A DNA stretch of 55,978 nt, taken from JAISST01 sp050434145. Lineage in GTDB: Bacteria; Fusobacteriota; Fusobacteriia; Fusobacteriales; Fusobacteriaceae. This document shows positions 34,110 to 43,181 of the stretch, piece after piece (the first letter of the stretch is position 1; every line of letters begins with the position of its first letter). Location of the stretch: NCBI RefSeq assembly GCF_050434145.1, contig NZ_JBNPVX010000018.1:1-55978 (forward strand), in the 5' to 3' direction. The position numbers and the translations under genes are program-made. Under the pieces are notes generated by a model. That model did no database searches. It was not told the DNA's origin and worked only from the letters and a program-made list of their open reading frames with translations.

Positions 34110-35056
34110 TCATGTTTAGAAAGTTAAAAAGTTGGATATTTGTTATAGCTGTATTATTACTTGCTGGCTATATTGTAAAAGCAGAAGAAATAGATGATGA
34201 TGTTGTTACACAAGAAATGATTGATGATTCTATGAAACTATATGGGGTTAATATATATGAAGAAGCACAAGTTGCTGATCAAGTGGAAAAAATGTATCAA
34301 GATTTTTCAATGAAAGAACCTGAAATTAAAAGTGGATTAAAAGAAGCTAAAGCAAATGTTAAAACTAACTTTGTTTATTCTGATGGAGATATGTACAGAA
34401 TATATGCTCGTTCAGGATTTCTTACTACTATTTATTTCAATCCTGATGAATCTATCACTTATATTGCTGGTGGTGACACTGCACGATGGGTAATTGATGA
34501 AGGAGTTGCAGGGGGAAAAGATGGAACTAGGCAGATTATTACTTTAAAACCTTTCTTTCCTGCTATAAAAACAAACTTAGTAGTCTCTACAAATAAAAGA
34601 AGCTACAATTTCTTTTTACACTCAGCTAATGATTGGTACAATCCTGCTGTTGAGTTCTTATATCCACAAGACATCAAAGACAAAATAGCCAAGAACAAAC
34701 AATCAATTGTTGCTACAACAAATGTCTCTGTTAATGACATGAATTTTGGATATAAATGGAATAAAAAAAGATATAACTGGTCTCCAGTGCAAGTCTACGA
34801 TGATGGTAAAAAAACTTTCGTTACATTTAGACAAGATATATCTGCAAGAGAGATTCCAGCAATCTTCATCAAAGATGAACAAACAGGTAAAGAAGCATTA
34901 GTAAGAAATAGATTTAGTGGAAAAGATAGTAATATATTTATTTTAGACAGACTTGTTGACCAAATTATATTGAAGTCTGGAAAAAAATCAATAACTATAA
35001 AAAGAAATGGTTCATTCATAAGAAATGAAACAGACAACTATCCTATAAGAAGGTGA
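34106..35056 (+). CDS. virB9: TrbG/VirB9-like T4SS core protein
   Basis: 316 aa, overlapping virB8 by four bases (ATGA). Signal peptide at residues ~1-27 (SWIFVIAVLLLAGYIVKA). The mature protein is beta-rich; FGYKWNKKRYNWSPVQVYDDGKKTFVTF and the later IFILDRLVDQIILKSGKKSITI fit the VirB9 C-terminal domain, which joins VirB7/VirB10 at the outer membrane. Confidence 0.8.
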   Translation: MIMFRKLKSWIFVIAVLLLAGYIVKAEEIDDDVVTQEMIDDSMKLYGVNIYEEAQVADQVEKMYQDFSMKEPEIKSGLKEAKANVKTNFVYSDGDMYRIYARSGFLTTIYFNPDESITYIAGGDTARWVIDEGVAGGKDGTRQIITLKPFFPAIKTNLVVSTNKRSYNFFLHSANDWYNPAVEFLYPQDIKDKIAKNKQSIVATTNVSVNDMNFGYKWNKKRYNWSPVQVYDDGKKTFVTFRQDISAREIPAIFIKDEQTGKEALVRNRFSGKDSNIFILDRLVDQIILKSGKKSITIKRNGSFIRNETDNYPIRR

Positions 35057-35064
35057 TGTATGGT

Positions 35065-36219
35065 ATGAATCAAAATAATAACCCTCTTTTAGAAGAGGAA
35101 AATACTCCACAACCAGCACCTGCTCCTAATAACCGCAATAGACAAGGCAAGCACATACGTTTTAAACAAATAGGAGCAGTATTCTTTGTCATATTTATTT
35201 TCTTTTTATACAACGTTTTGAAAGAACGACCTCAGCCTCAATCTTCAACTCAAAATAATGAACAAGAAACTATTGGTAATACAGAAAATCCATTTGCTTC
35301 TAGCTACTCTGATAAGCGAAATGATCCTACTTATGAAAATGCACCTATATCAGATATAAAAACAGATAATAAAGTAGCTGGGGGACAAAATAATATAAAT
35401 CAAGAATTGCTAAGACTTAGATTGGAAGAAATGAAAAAGAGAAAAGAGCGAGAAGAAAAAGCTAAAAACAGTCCTATTTCTTTTAGAGGAATATCTTCAT
35501 CTGTTAGTAGTAATAACTCATCTTCACAAACTGCAAATTCGGAGCAGCAGGAACAGGATTATGATAGTAACAGACAAGCATCAAAAAAGAATTTTCTTTG
35601 GAATGAAAAAGCACCAAGTTTCTATGGGAAAGGACGACTAATTTCAGCTTTATCTCCATATGAATTAAAAGCAGGTGATTTTATTCCTGCAATAATGCAA
35701 AATGCTATTGATTCTGATTTACCTGCTAAGACTATTGTAGCTCTTGTTCGCGAGAATGTATATGATACCCTGACAGGTAATTACTTACTTATTCCACAAG
35801 GTACTAAGATTCAAGGTACTTATGATAGCAATGTTACTTTTGGTCAAAATAGGTTATTAGTGATTTGGCAAAGATTAATCTTTCCCAATGGAAAATCAAT
35901 TGAACTTGGCAATATGCAAGGGGTAGATTTATCAGGAAGAGTTGGAATGACTGGAAAAGTAAATAATCATTTTGGAACATTACTAAAAGGTGTAATATTG
36001 TCTTCTATTGCAGGTGCGGCTGGAAGTGTTGTTACTTCTGATAGAAATGACAGTGTAGCAAGAGAGGCTGCAAACGGTGCTGGCGAACAAATAGTAAAAA
36101 TTGGAGAAAAATTTGCAGATAAAGCATTATCTCGGCAACCTACTATCGATATTAAAATAGGAACAAGATTCAATATTATGGTTCATAGTGACTTAATATT
36201 AGAACCTTATGAGAAGTAA
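35065..36219 (+). CDS. virB10: TrbI/VirB10-like T4SS core protein
   Basis: 384 aa from ATG 35065; in-frame ATG 35056 and GTG 35053 overlap the virB9 stop and the AGAAGG site. It has a Pro-rich cytoplasmic tail, one membrane helix (~38-56), a long disordered periplasmic linker rich in Ser, Asn and Gln, then the VirB10 beta-barrel domain: GNYLLIPQGTKIQGTYDSN, GQNRLLVIWQRLIFPNGKSI, GRVGMTGKVNNHFGTLLKG. It spans the envelope and senses ATP use. Confidence 0.85.
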   Translation: MNQNNNPLLEEENTPQPAPAPNNRNRQGKHIRFKQIGAVFFVIFIFFLYNVLKERPQPQSSTQNNEQETIGNTENPFASSYSDKRNDPTYENAPISDIKTDNKVAGGQNNINQELLRLRLEEMKKRKEREEKAKNSPISFRGISSSVSSNNSSSQTANSEQQEQDYDSNRQASKKNFLWNEKAPSFYGKGRLISALSPYELKAGDFIPAIMQNAIDSDLPAKTIVALVRENVYDTLTGNYLLIPQGTKIQGTYDSNVTFGQNRLLVIWQRLIFPNGKSIELGNMQGVDLSGRVGMTGKVNNHFGTLLKGVILSSIAGAAGSVVTSDRNDSVAREAANGAGEQIVKIGEKFADKALSRQPTIDIKIGTRFNIMVHSDLILEPYEK

Positions 36220-36221
36220 TT

Positions 36222-38072
36222 ATGAAACTAAAAAAGAAAACTAAATTGATATTTTTACTGATTGGTTTATTATTTGCCTTAACAGCTGCTACACAAACTT
36301 TTGCAAAATATACTGGACATAATAAAATTCTTAAAGGCTCTACTTTTAAAGGTAAAAAGGTATATTTCCCTTTAAAAATAATTTTCTGGTATCCTAAATA
36401 TGCAAAATATGCCCCAGTAGCAGCAGAAAAAGCTTTTGCCTCATTTGGATTTACTATGCTATTCTTTCTTTTTTCGCTTGGAATGTTAACCAAACAAAAG
36501 AAGAAATTAGATTCACATGGTACTTCATCATTTGCAGAAAAAGAAGATATTGAAAAAATGGATTTACTGCCAACTAGAGACCAAATTATGAAAAATTATG
36601 TTCATAGTGGAGTAGTAGAATTATATCAAGCAAAAATTACGTTTGAGGAAGATTTTTGGGTTGATGGTGCATTTGTTGGAAGAGACCAGTGGGGCAGAGA
36701 TTTGCTTGACTTATCTCCACACCCATTAATAGCAGTTGCACCAACGAGAGGTGGTAAAGGGGTATCTGTAGTAATAACAACTTTACTCACTTGGAAAGGA
36801 TCTATAGTGGTTAATGATATAAAAGGCGAAAACTGGCAATTAACATCTGCTTATAGAAGATCTATTGGACAAAAAGTTATGAAATTTAAGCCTACTGATT
36901 TGAATTCATGCCATTATAATCCACTGTTAGAAGTCAGAAAAGGTACTGTGTATGAATTACAAGATACAAGAAACATTGCAGAAATAATTGTTTCTCCTGA
37001 CCCACAAAAAGACCCTTTCTTTGGACCACAGGCAGTTAATATGCTCACTGGTTTAATTCTTCATGTTTTATACATTGTAGAAGACAGATGTGCCTCTTTA
37101 ACTGATGTATACAACTTTATCAATTCTCCATCAATGAATGATGATGAAATGTTTCAAAGTATGACAACTGTAGAACATAATCCTGATGGAGCTGAAAATT
37201 TTTTCTTTGATATATACAGAGATGTTGTTACTTCTGACGGCGAGAAAAGACCTAGAGTTCACCCACAAGTTGCAAAAATTGCAGCACAATATTTACCACC
37301 AATTTCAGAGAACACACGTTCAGGTATAAAGGCGTCTGTTCTGACAAATTTAGAGGTATTTGCAACACCAACTATTGCAAGAAACATTCAAGATTCAGAT
37401 TTTAGAGTAGCAGACTTAATGAATCATGAATATCCAGTATCGCTTTATTTTGTAACTCCGCCATCAGATATCCCTATTACTGGAGTATTGATGAAAATTC
37501 TTCTTACTCAAATAATTTACATTAACACTAAAGAAATGAGCTTTAGTGCTGATGGACAAAATACTAACTATAAACACAGGTTAATGCTATTGATAGATGA
37601 ATTTCCGACTTTAGGAAGAATGGATTTATTACATAGAGGATTAGCATTTGTAGCAGGTTACGGTATCAAACCATTTCTAATTTGCCAAGATATAGCACAA
37701 TTAAACTCTATCTATGGTGAAAATAATTCTATTGCTTCTAATTGTAGAGTGGATATTTACTATACACCTAATGAAACAAAGACAGCAAAAATAATCTCAG
37801 AACAATTAGGTGATAAAACAATAACAAAAATTAATAAATCATGGTCTGGTATAAAATGGTTTTCCAAATGGAATTACTCAGAATCAGAAATGGCTAGAAA
37901 ACTAATGACACCAGCAGAAATCACTCAAATGAGTGGAGATAGAACTTTAATATTTGTTACTGGTCAGAAACCAATATTTGGTATTAAAGCTAGATGGTAT
38001 CAGGAAGAAAAATTTAAAAGAAGACAGAAGATAGGGGCTTTTGTTGATGAATCTGACTCATTGTATAGATAA
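36222..38072 (+). CDS. virD4: VirD4/TraG-type coupling protein
   Basis: 616 aa, three bases after virB10. Two N-terminal membrane helices, then Walker A VAPTRGGKGVS near residue 173 and Walker B MLLIDEFPTLGRMDLLHRGL, with the TraG block YYTPNETKTAKIISEQLGDKT. Coupling proteins dock the relaxase-DNA complex and pump it to the channel. Here the partner is the MobQ-type relaxase at 22813. Confidence 0.9.
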   Translation: MKLKKKTKLIFLLIGLLFALTAATQTFAKYTGHNKILKGSTFKGKKVYFPLKIIFWYPKYAKYAPVAAEKAFASFGFTMLFFLFSLGMLTKQKKKLDSHGTSSFAEKEDIEKMDLLPTRDQIMKNYVHSGVVELYQAKITFEEDFWVDGAFVGRDQWGRDLLDLSPHPLIAVAPTRGGKGVSVVITTLLTWKGSIVVNDIKGENWQLTSAYRRSIGQKVMKFKPTDLNSCHYNPLLEVRKGTVYELQDTRNIAEIIVSPDPQKDPFFGPQAVNMLTGLILHVLYIVEDRCASLTDVYNFINSPSMNDDEMFQSMTTVEHNPDGAENFFFDIYRDVVTSDGEKRPRVHPQVAKIAAQYLPPISENTRSGIKASVLTNLEVFATPTIARNIQDSDFRVADLMNHEYPVSLYFVTPPSDIPITGVLMKILLTQIIYINTKEMSFSADGQNTNYKHRLMLLIDEFPTLGRMDLLHRGLAFVAGYGIKPFLICQDIAQLNSIYGENNSIASNCRVDIYYTPNETKTAKIISEQLGDKTITKINKSWSGIKWFSKWNYSESEMARKLMTPAEITQMSGDRTLIFVTGQKPIFGIKARWYQEEKFKRRQKIGAFVDESDSLYR

Positions 38073-38084
38073 GAAGGAGGAAAA

Positions 38085-38408
38085 ATGGTAGCACAGGAAA
38101 CTAAAAATAATACAAGGAAAAGTAAGCTAGAGATAACAAGTGAATCACTAAAGAAAAATAAAGATGACCTCAAGAAAAAAGAACAGAAATTAAAAGAAAT
38201 GTTAGCAAAAGAGCGTTCTAATCTACTAGAAAAAATCGCTCCTAACCTAGATGTTGATAAAATACTAGTATTAATTAATGACCCAAGCAAATTAGAAATA
38301 TTAAAAAATGCTATTGAGCCAGAACTTAATAAAATTTTTTCAATTTCAGATGAAAAAAAGAAAAAAGCTAAAACCGAGTTAGATAATGAAGAACAACCAA
38401 CAGCTTAA
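38085..38408 (+). CDS. Small coiled-coil protein in T4SS operon
   Basis: 107 aa, AGGAGG site. Almost entirely charged helix (KSKLEITSESLKKNKDDLKKKEQKLKEML), no membrane segment. It sits between virD4 and virB11 and overlaps the latter by 23 bases. Not a known core component; perhaps a coupling-protein or relaxosome partner. Confidence 0.55.
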   Translation: MVAQETKNNTRKSKLEITSESLKKNKDDLKKKEQKLKEMLAKERSNLLEKIAPNLDVDKILVLINDPSKLEILKNAIEPELNKIFSISDEKKKKAKTELDNEEQPTA

Positions 38409-39318
38409 CGACTTAATCGCTTCATGTTTAGGATTAGAAGTGATAGAAATACTACATGACCCTGATGTAGTTGAACTATACTTAAATGATGATAAAAAAT
38501 TGTGGATTGATACATTATCAGAAGGTAGAAAATTTACTGGACTAACTATAGAACCTGAGTCTGCTGAAAGTATCATTATTCTTACTGCTGCTTCTGTTAA
38601 CCAAGAAGTTAATAAAGAGAAACCAATATTATCAGCAGAATTTCCTCTAACTGGTGAAAGATTCCAAGGTAATTTACCACCTATAGTTGTTAACCCAACA
38701 TTCAATATAAGAAAAAAAGCTACTAGAATATTTACACTTGATGATTATGTAAATACCAACATTATGACTGAAAAGCAAAGGGAATTTATCTGTAACTTAA
38801 TAAATAATCATCAAAATATTCTTGTGGTTGGTGGTACTGGTTCAGGAAAAACAACTCTATTGAATGCAATGTTGGCAGAGATGGCTAAGATGAATGAAAG
38901 AGTTGACATCATAGAAGATACCAGAGAACTGCAATGTTTAGTTGATGATGTAAATTACCATAGAACATCTGATTATATTGATATAAGAATGCTTATACAA
39001 AACTCCATGAGGGGACGTCCTGATAGAATCATTGTTGGTGAACTTAGAGATGGTTCTGCATTAGAATTATTAAAAGCATGGAACAGTGGTCATGAAGGTG
39101 GACTTTGCACTATTCATGCAAATGATGCTAGAAGTGGATTAAAGAAATTAGAACAATATATACAAGAAGTTTCAGCTAATCCACAGTCAGAGGTAATTGC
39201 AGAAGTAGTTCATGCTATTGTTGTAATAAAAAGAGCTGGAACAAGTAGAATAATTTCAGAAATTGTAAAAGTTACTGGAATAGAAAATGGAATTTATCAA
39301 TTAAAAAGTGTGACATAG
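38386..39318 (+). CDS. virB11: TrbB/VirB11-like ATPase
   Basis: 310 aa. Walker A NILVVGGTGSGKTTLL near residue 148, then IIEDTRELQC (Asp/Glu box), RGRPDRIIVGELRDGSALELLKAWNSGHEGGLCTIHAND with Walker B and the His box. A secretion ATPase that powers pilus assembly and transfer. Start overlaps the previous gene and lacks a clear ribosome site, so coupling is likely. Confidence 0.9.
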   Translation: MKNNQQLNDLIASCLGLEVIEILHDPDVVELYLNDDKKLWIDTLSEGRKFTGLTIEPESAESIIILTAASVNQEVNKEKPILSAEFPLTGERFQGNLPPIVVNPTFNIRKKATRIFTLDDYVNTNIMTEKQREFICNLINNHQNILVVGGTGSGKTTLLNAMLAEMAKMNERVDIIEDTRELQCLVDDVNYHRTSDYIDIRMLIQNSMRGRPDRIIVGELRDGSALELLKAWNSGHEGGLCTIHANDARSGLKKLEQYIQEVSANPQSEVIAEVVHAIVVIKRAGTSRIISEIVKVTGIENGIYQLKSVT

Positions 39319-39326
39319 GAGTAATC

Positions 39327-39560
39327 ATGAGAAGAAAAGTCCCTAAAGCACTAACTACAGATATATTAATTGCTGGTGGAGCTAGAACACCAGTAATGAT
39401 TAATGGAATAATAGCATTTTGCCTTCCTTTTGCAAATTGGAAACTGTTATTTATTCCAATTATTCTTCATATTTTCATTGTTAGAGCTACCAAAAAAGAC
39501 CCAAAGTTTTTTGATATTATAAAAAGAATGACTAGATATAGAAAAAGATATGAATCCTAG
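39327..39560 (+). CDS. virB3: TrbD/VirB3-like protein
   Basis: 77 aa, GGAGTAATC upstream. ILIAGGARTPVMINGIIAF matches the TrbD N-terminal block, with a hairpin of two hydrophobic segments (~28-57) and a basic tail. It works with VirB4 at the inner membrane; the two genes are adjacent in order. Confidence 0.8.
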   Translation: MRRKVPKALTTDILIAGGARTPVMINGIIAFCLPFANWKLLFIPIILHIFIVRATKKDPKFFDIIKRMTRYRKRYES

Positions 39561-39574
39561 AGAGGAGAAGAAAG

Positions 39575-42169
39575 ATGTTTTTAAAAGAGTATGAAGAACA
39601 CCCAAATATGAAGATATTTAAAGGCTATAAAAATAAACCGCATAGAATAGTATATGATTTACCCTATGCTTATGTAATAAATGAATCAGTTATTCTAAAC
39701 AAAAATGGTAGTCTACAAAGTACTTTCATGTTTAGAGGACGTGATTTAGATAGTTGTACAATCTACGAGTTAGAAAGTATTTCAGATAGACTCAATAACG
39801 TTTTAAAAAGACTTCAAGAAGATTGGGCTTTTCATGTGGAAGCTAGAAGATACAAATCAAAAGCATATGTAAAAAAAGATAATATAAAAGAATATCCAAC
39901 ATTGATTATTGATCAAGAAAGAGAGGATTTCTTCAAATCAGGAACTCACTATGAAAGCGACTATTATATTACTTTTACTTGGTTTGTTCCTGAGGATAGT
40001 AAGAAAAAATTAGAATCAGTCTTTTTTACTAAAAGTGATGAAGATAGGGTATTGACATCTTTTGAAGAATCAAAAAAATATTATGAAAATGAAGTTACTA
40101 ATATTTTCCTTTTGCTAAAAGAAATTTTTTCAGAAATAAAATTACTTACTACACAAGAAATGCTTAGTTATTACCATTCGTGTGTATCAGATGATGAATA
40201 TTTTCCTATCGAAGTACCTAAGTATAATGTCATGATAGATAATTATATTTGCAATTCAAGATTATTAACTGGTGTTGAACCTATGATAGGAAATAAATTT
40301 TTTAGAGTAGTGTCTATACACAATCTTCCCAATGAAACCTACGAAGGAATATTAGATAGGTTGAATAGACTAGCAATTGAATACAGATGGGTTACAAGAT
40401 ATATTCCTTTGGATAAATTAACAGCACAAAAAGTCTTAGAAACGTGTAGAAAGAAATGGTTTAGTAAAAGAATGAGTCTAACTCAATTAGTTATGGAAAC
40501 ATTCACTAAATCTGAAACAAGAAATTTGAATAGAGATGCTCTTCAAAAAGAAGAAGAAATTCAGCAAGAGCAAGCATTGATAGAAAGTGATGAAGCTATT
40601 GAGGGATATTTTACTCTAAGCATTATTTTGACAGATGAAAGTAATAAAATTTTAGATGATAAATGTTTAACAGTAAAAAATACTTTAAATAGCATTGGTT
40701 TCATTGCAGAAATTGAAGATATCAACAATATTGATGCCTTTTTTGGTTGCGTTCCCGGAAATGTTGTTCAAAATATAAGAAGACCACCAATTAATTCTTA
40801 TCATGTAGCTAATATGCTACCTACAAGTGCTGTTTGGTCTGGTCATAAAATGAATAATCATTTAAAAGAACCAGCATTAGTATATACTCAAACTACAGGT
40901 AATACTCCTTTTAGATTAAACTTACACTATCAAGATGTAGGACACACCATGATTATTGGTCCGAATGGTAGTGGAAAATCTGTATTATTAACATTTCTTG
41001 TTGCACATTTTTTGAGATATAATAACTCACAAATTATTGCATTTGATAAGGGTGGTTCATCAAGAGTACTTTGCTATGCTTGTGGTGGCGAATATTATGA
41101 CTTAGGTACAGAAGGAACAGCACCATTTCAACCATTAGCTCATTGTGATGATGAATATGAACGTGAATGGTGCAGAGAATGGATTATAGATATTTTAGAA
41201 AGAGAGAATGTGGAATTACAACCTGATTCAAAAGATATGATTTGGGACACCCTTGGAAGAGTTGGGAAATTAGCACCTAAACAAAGAACTATGAGCACTC
41301 TATACAGCTTATTAAATGGCCAAAGTAGAGTATTGGCTGCTGCATTAGGGCAATTTGTTAATGCCAATAATGGTCCATTTGCAAAATATTTTGATGGTGA
41401 CGATGAAAATATCAAAGATTCAAGATTTACTGTATTTGAAATGGACGCATTATCAAAAAATGAAAAATCTTTAGCACCTGCTCTTGATTATATATTTCAT
41501 ATTTCTGAAAAAAAATTAGATGGAAGACCTACTCTTTTTCCATATGATGAAGCTTGGGCTTTTGTAAAAAATAAAAAAGCAGCTGAGAAAATGAATGAGC
41601 AATTGAAAACTTTCAGAAAAAAGAACGCTTCTGTAATTTTTGCCTCTCAATCAATGGCTGACGCAATAAAAAGCCCACTATTTAATTCACTATTAGATAA
41701 CTGTTTCACTAGAATTTACTTACCTAATCCTACTGCAATGAGTGAAATTCAAATGGAAGCATATCGCACATTTGAACTAAATGATAAAGAAATTGAAATA
41801 ATATCTAGGATTACCCCTAAAAGGCAATACTATTTTAAAAATCCCGACGGATCAAGACTCTTTGAATTAGCACTAAGTGACTTGGAAATTGCATATGTAG
41901 CAACAGCCGCAATAGAAGAACAGAATGTAGCTAAAGATATTTATAAAAAAATTAACTCTGTAGAAGAATTTAATGTTGAATGGTTAAACCATAAAAATTT
42001 CAATGGTAAAAATATAATTGAATTAGCCAATAAAATTATGCAAGGTGAAAATTATAAAAAAGATTATACCATTGATGAATTCAATATAAAATGGCTAAAA
42101 ATGAATGGTTTTGACGAAAATGCTATTCTAGCTTTAGCCGATAAAATAACAAAGGGAGTAAAAATATGA
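39575..42169 (+). CDS. virB4: TrbE/VirB4-like ATPase with duplicated C-terminal tail
   Basis: 864 aa, AGAGGAGAAG site. Walker A MIIGPNGSGKSVLL near residue 460 and the late block LFPYDEAWAFVKNKKAAEKM (Walker B), SVIFASQSMADAIKSP and the conserved RITPKRQYYF identify VirB4. The tail beyond ~800 carries two similar ~33-residue units: SVEEFNVEWLNHKNF...IIELANKI and TIDEFNIKWLKMNGF...ILALADKI. Such a repeat is not a core VirB4 feature. The stop overlaps the next gene. Confidence 0.9.
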   Translation: MFLKEYEEHPNMKIFKGYKNKPHRIVYDLPYAYVINESVILNKNGSLQSTFMFRGRDLDSCTIYELESISDRLNNVLKRLQEDWAFHVEARRYKSKAYVKKDNIKEYPTLIIDQEREDFFKSGTHYESDYYITFTWFVPEDSKKKLESVFFTKSDEDRVLTSFEESKKYYENEVTNIFLLLKEIFSEIKLLTTQEMLSYYHSCVSDDEYFPIEVPKYNVMIDNYICNSRLLTGVEPMIGNKFFRVVSIHNLPNETYEGILDRLNRLAIEYRWVTRYIPLDKLTAQKVLETCRKKWFSKRMSLTQLVMETFTKSETRNLNRDALQKEEEIQQEQALIESDEAIEGYFTLSIILTDESNKILDDKCLTVKNTLNSIGFIAEIEDINNIDAFFGCVPGNVVQNIRRPPINSYHVANMLPTSAVWSGHKMNNHLKEPALVYTQTTGNTPFRLNLHYQDVGHTMIIGPNGSGKSVLLTFLVAHFLRYNNSQIIAFDKGGSSRVLCYACGGEYYDLGTEGTAPFQPLAHCDDEYEREWCREWIIDILERENVELQPDSKDMIWDTLGRVGKLAPKQRTMSTLYSLLNGQSRVLAAALGQFVNANNGPFAKYFDGDDENIKDSRFTVFEMDALSKNEKSLAPALDYIFHISEKKLDGRPTLFPYDEAWAFVKNKKAAEKMNEQLKTFRKKNASVIFASQSMADAIKSPLFNSLLDNCFTRIYLPNPTAMSEIQMEAYRTFELNDKEIEIISRITPKRQYYFKNPDGSRLFELALSDLEIAYVATAAIEEQNVAKDIYKKINSVEEFNVEWLNHKNFNGKNIIELANKIMQGENYKKDYTIDEFNIKWLKMNGFDENAILALADKITKGVKI

Positions 42170-42918
42170 AGAAAACTTTAATAACAAGTTTAATTTTATC
42201 TAGTTTAATACTGGCCAATGAAAATAGAACTCAGACTATTGGTGTTAGTGCAAATTATATTGATTCATTTTACAAAGGAAAATCAGAAATTAGACCATTG
42301 CCATTATTAAATTTGAGACTGAATAGATTTACAATAAAAGGTCCTTTAGAAGTTGGATTTATTCTTTATGAAGAACCTAGATTTTCAATATCACTTATAG
42401 GTAATCCCTTGAGTGGATATTTTGATGGTTGGTCTGTCAAATCTTCTAAAATGAATGATGGATATAAAAATATTAAAAATAGAGACCCACAATTAATGGG
42501 TGGACTAGGAATAGACTTTGCTTTTGATGAAGATTATACATTAGTTGGAAATGCAAACTATACTTTTGGTTCAAAGGGATCAGCAGGAGTATTTAATTTA
42601 TCAAAAATATTTTTACCTCATGAAAGATTAGCAATTATCCCATCAGGAACTCTAAAAATTAAAGATAAAAAATATGTTAATTACTTCACTAGTGTATCAA
42701 AAAAAGAAGCTGAAAATAATTTAGCTATTGAGAAAAGTCATAGTGGAAAGATGTCTATAGGTGCTGGAGCAAATTTGACTTTAGAATTTGCACTTACAGA
42801 AACTTTTCTTGCAAATACTTTTATTGGTGCAGAGTATATAAGCAATATTGACGAATCACCTATAGTGGAAAAAAATCACCAAATATATGGTGGACTAGGT
42901 ATTAGAATAAGCTTTTAA
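42166..42918 (+). CDS. MipA/OmpV-like outer-membrane protein, last T4SS gene
   Basis: 250 aa, overlapping virB4 by four bases (ATGA) with AAAGGGAG upstream. Signal peptide (KKTLITSLILSSLILA), then a beta-barrel of the MipA/OmpV kind: PLPLLNLRLNRFTIKG, GPLEVGFILYEEPRFSISL, and a C-terminal aromatic residue in IRISF, the outer-membrane sorting signal. No core T4SS has this protein, so its tight coupling to virB4 is notable; it may dock the channel to the outer membrane or open the cell wall. Confidence 0.65.
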   Translation: MKKTLITSLILSSLILANENRTQTIGVSANYIDSFYKGKSEIRPLPLLNLRLNRFTIKGPLEVGFILYEEPRFSISLIGNPLSGYFDGWSVKSSKMNDGYKNIKNRDPQLMGGLGIDFAFDEDYTLVGNANYTFGSKGSAGVFNLSKIFLPHERLAIIPSGTLKIKDKKYVNYFTSVSKKEAENNLAIEKSHSGKMSIGAGANLTLEFALTETFLANTFIGAEYISNIDESPIVEKNHQIYGGLGIRISF

Positions 42919-42928
42919 TATAAAAAGA

Positions 42929-42961
42929 AAAAGGCTCACTATCGACAAACAGAAGCCTTTT
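42929..42961 (+). terminator. Hairpin after the T4SS operon
   Basis: AAAAGGCT...AGCCTTTT with a 17-nt loop, 10 bases after the barrel gene stop. The T run is short, so termination may be partial. Confidence 0.55.
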
Positions 42962-42980
42962 CCAAACAATAAATATCAAG

Positions 42981-43023
42981 AGAGTCTGACATGGGAATAT
43001 CAGAAGCCCACTCTGCCCCCATG
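42981..43023 (+). ncRNA. Pseudoknot-like RNA structure upstream of int
   Basis: A hairpin AGAG..CTCT (42981-42984 with 43011-43014) extends with TCTGA (42985-42989)/TCAGA (43000-43004). Its 10-nt loop starts with CATGGG (42990-42995), exactly complementary to CCCATG at 43018-43023. This makes an H-type pseudoknot. It may be a riboswitch-like or attenuation element for the integrase transcript; no known class recognised. Confidence 0.5.
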
Positions 43024-43076
43024 TTATCATAAATAATTTTTTGTGTCAAATATAATTTATAAAAAAGGAGTGAAAC

Positions 43077-43181
43077 ATGGGAAAAATAGTATTTAAAATT
43101 ATTAATATAAAATTATCACAAAAAAAGTATGATACAATACACTCAAAAAAAATTTTACTAACAGGGAGTGAACTTGTATGA
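43077..43181 (+). CDS. 34-aa peptide coupled to integrase
   Basis: ATG 43077 after AAAGGAGTGAAAC, and its TGA overlaps the integrase start codon (ATGA). Sequence MGKIVFKIINIKLSQKKYD..., basic. Either a leader peptide for translational coupling of int or a tiny partner (excisionase-like), which sequence cannot decide. Confidence 0.45.
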   Translation: MGKIVFKIINIKLSQKKYDTIHSKKILLTGSELV

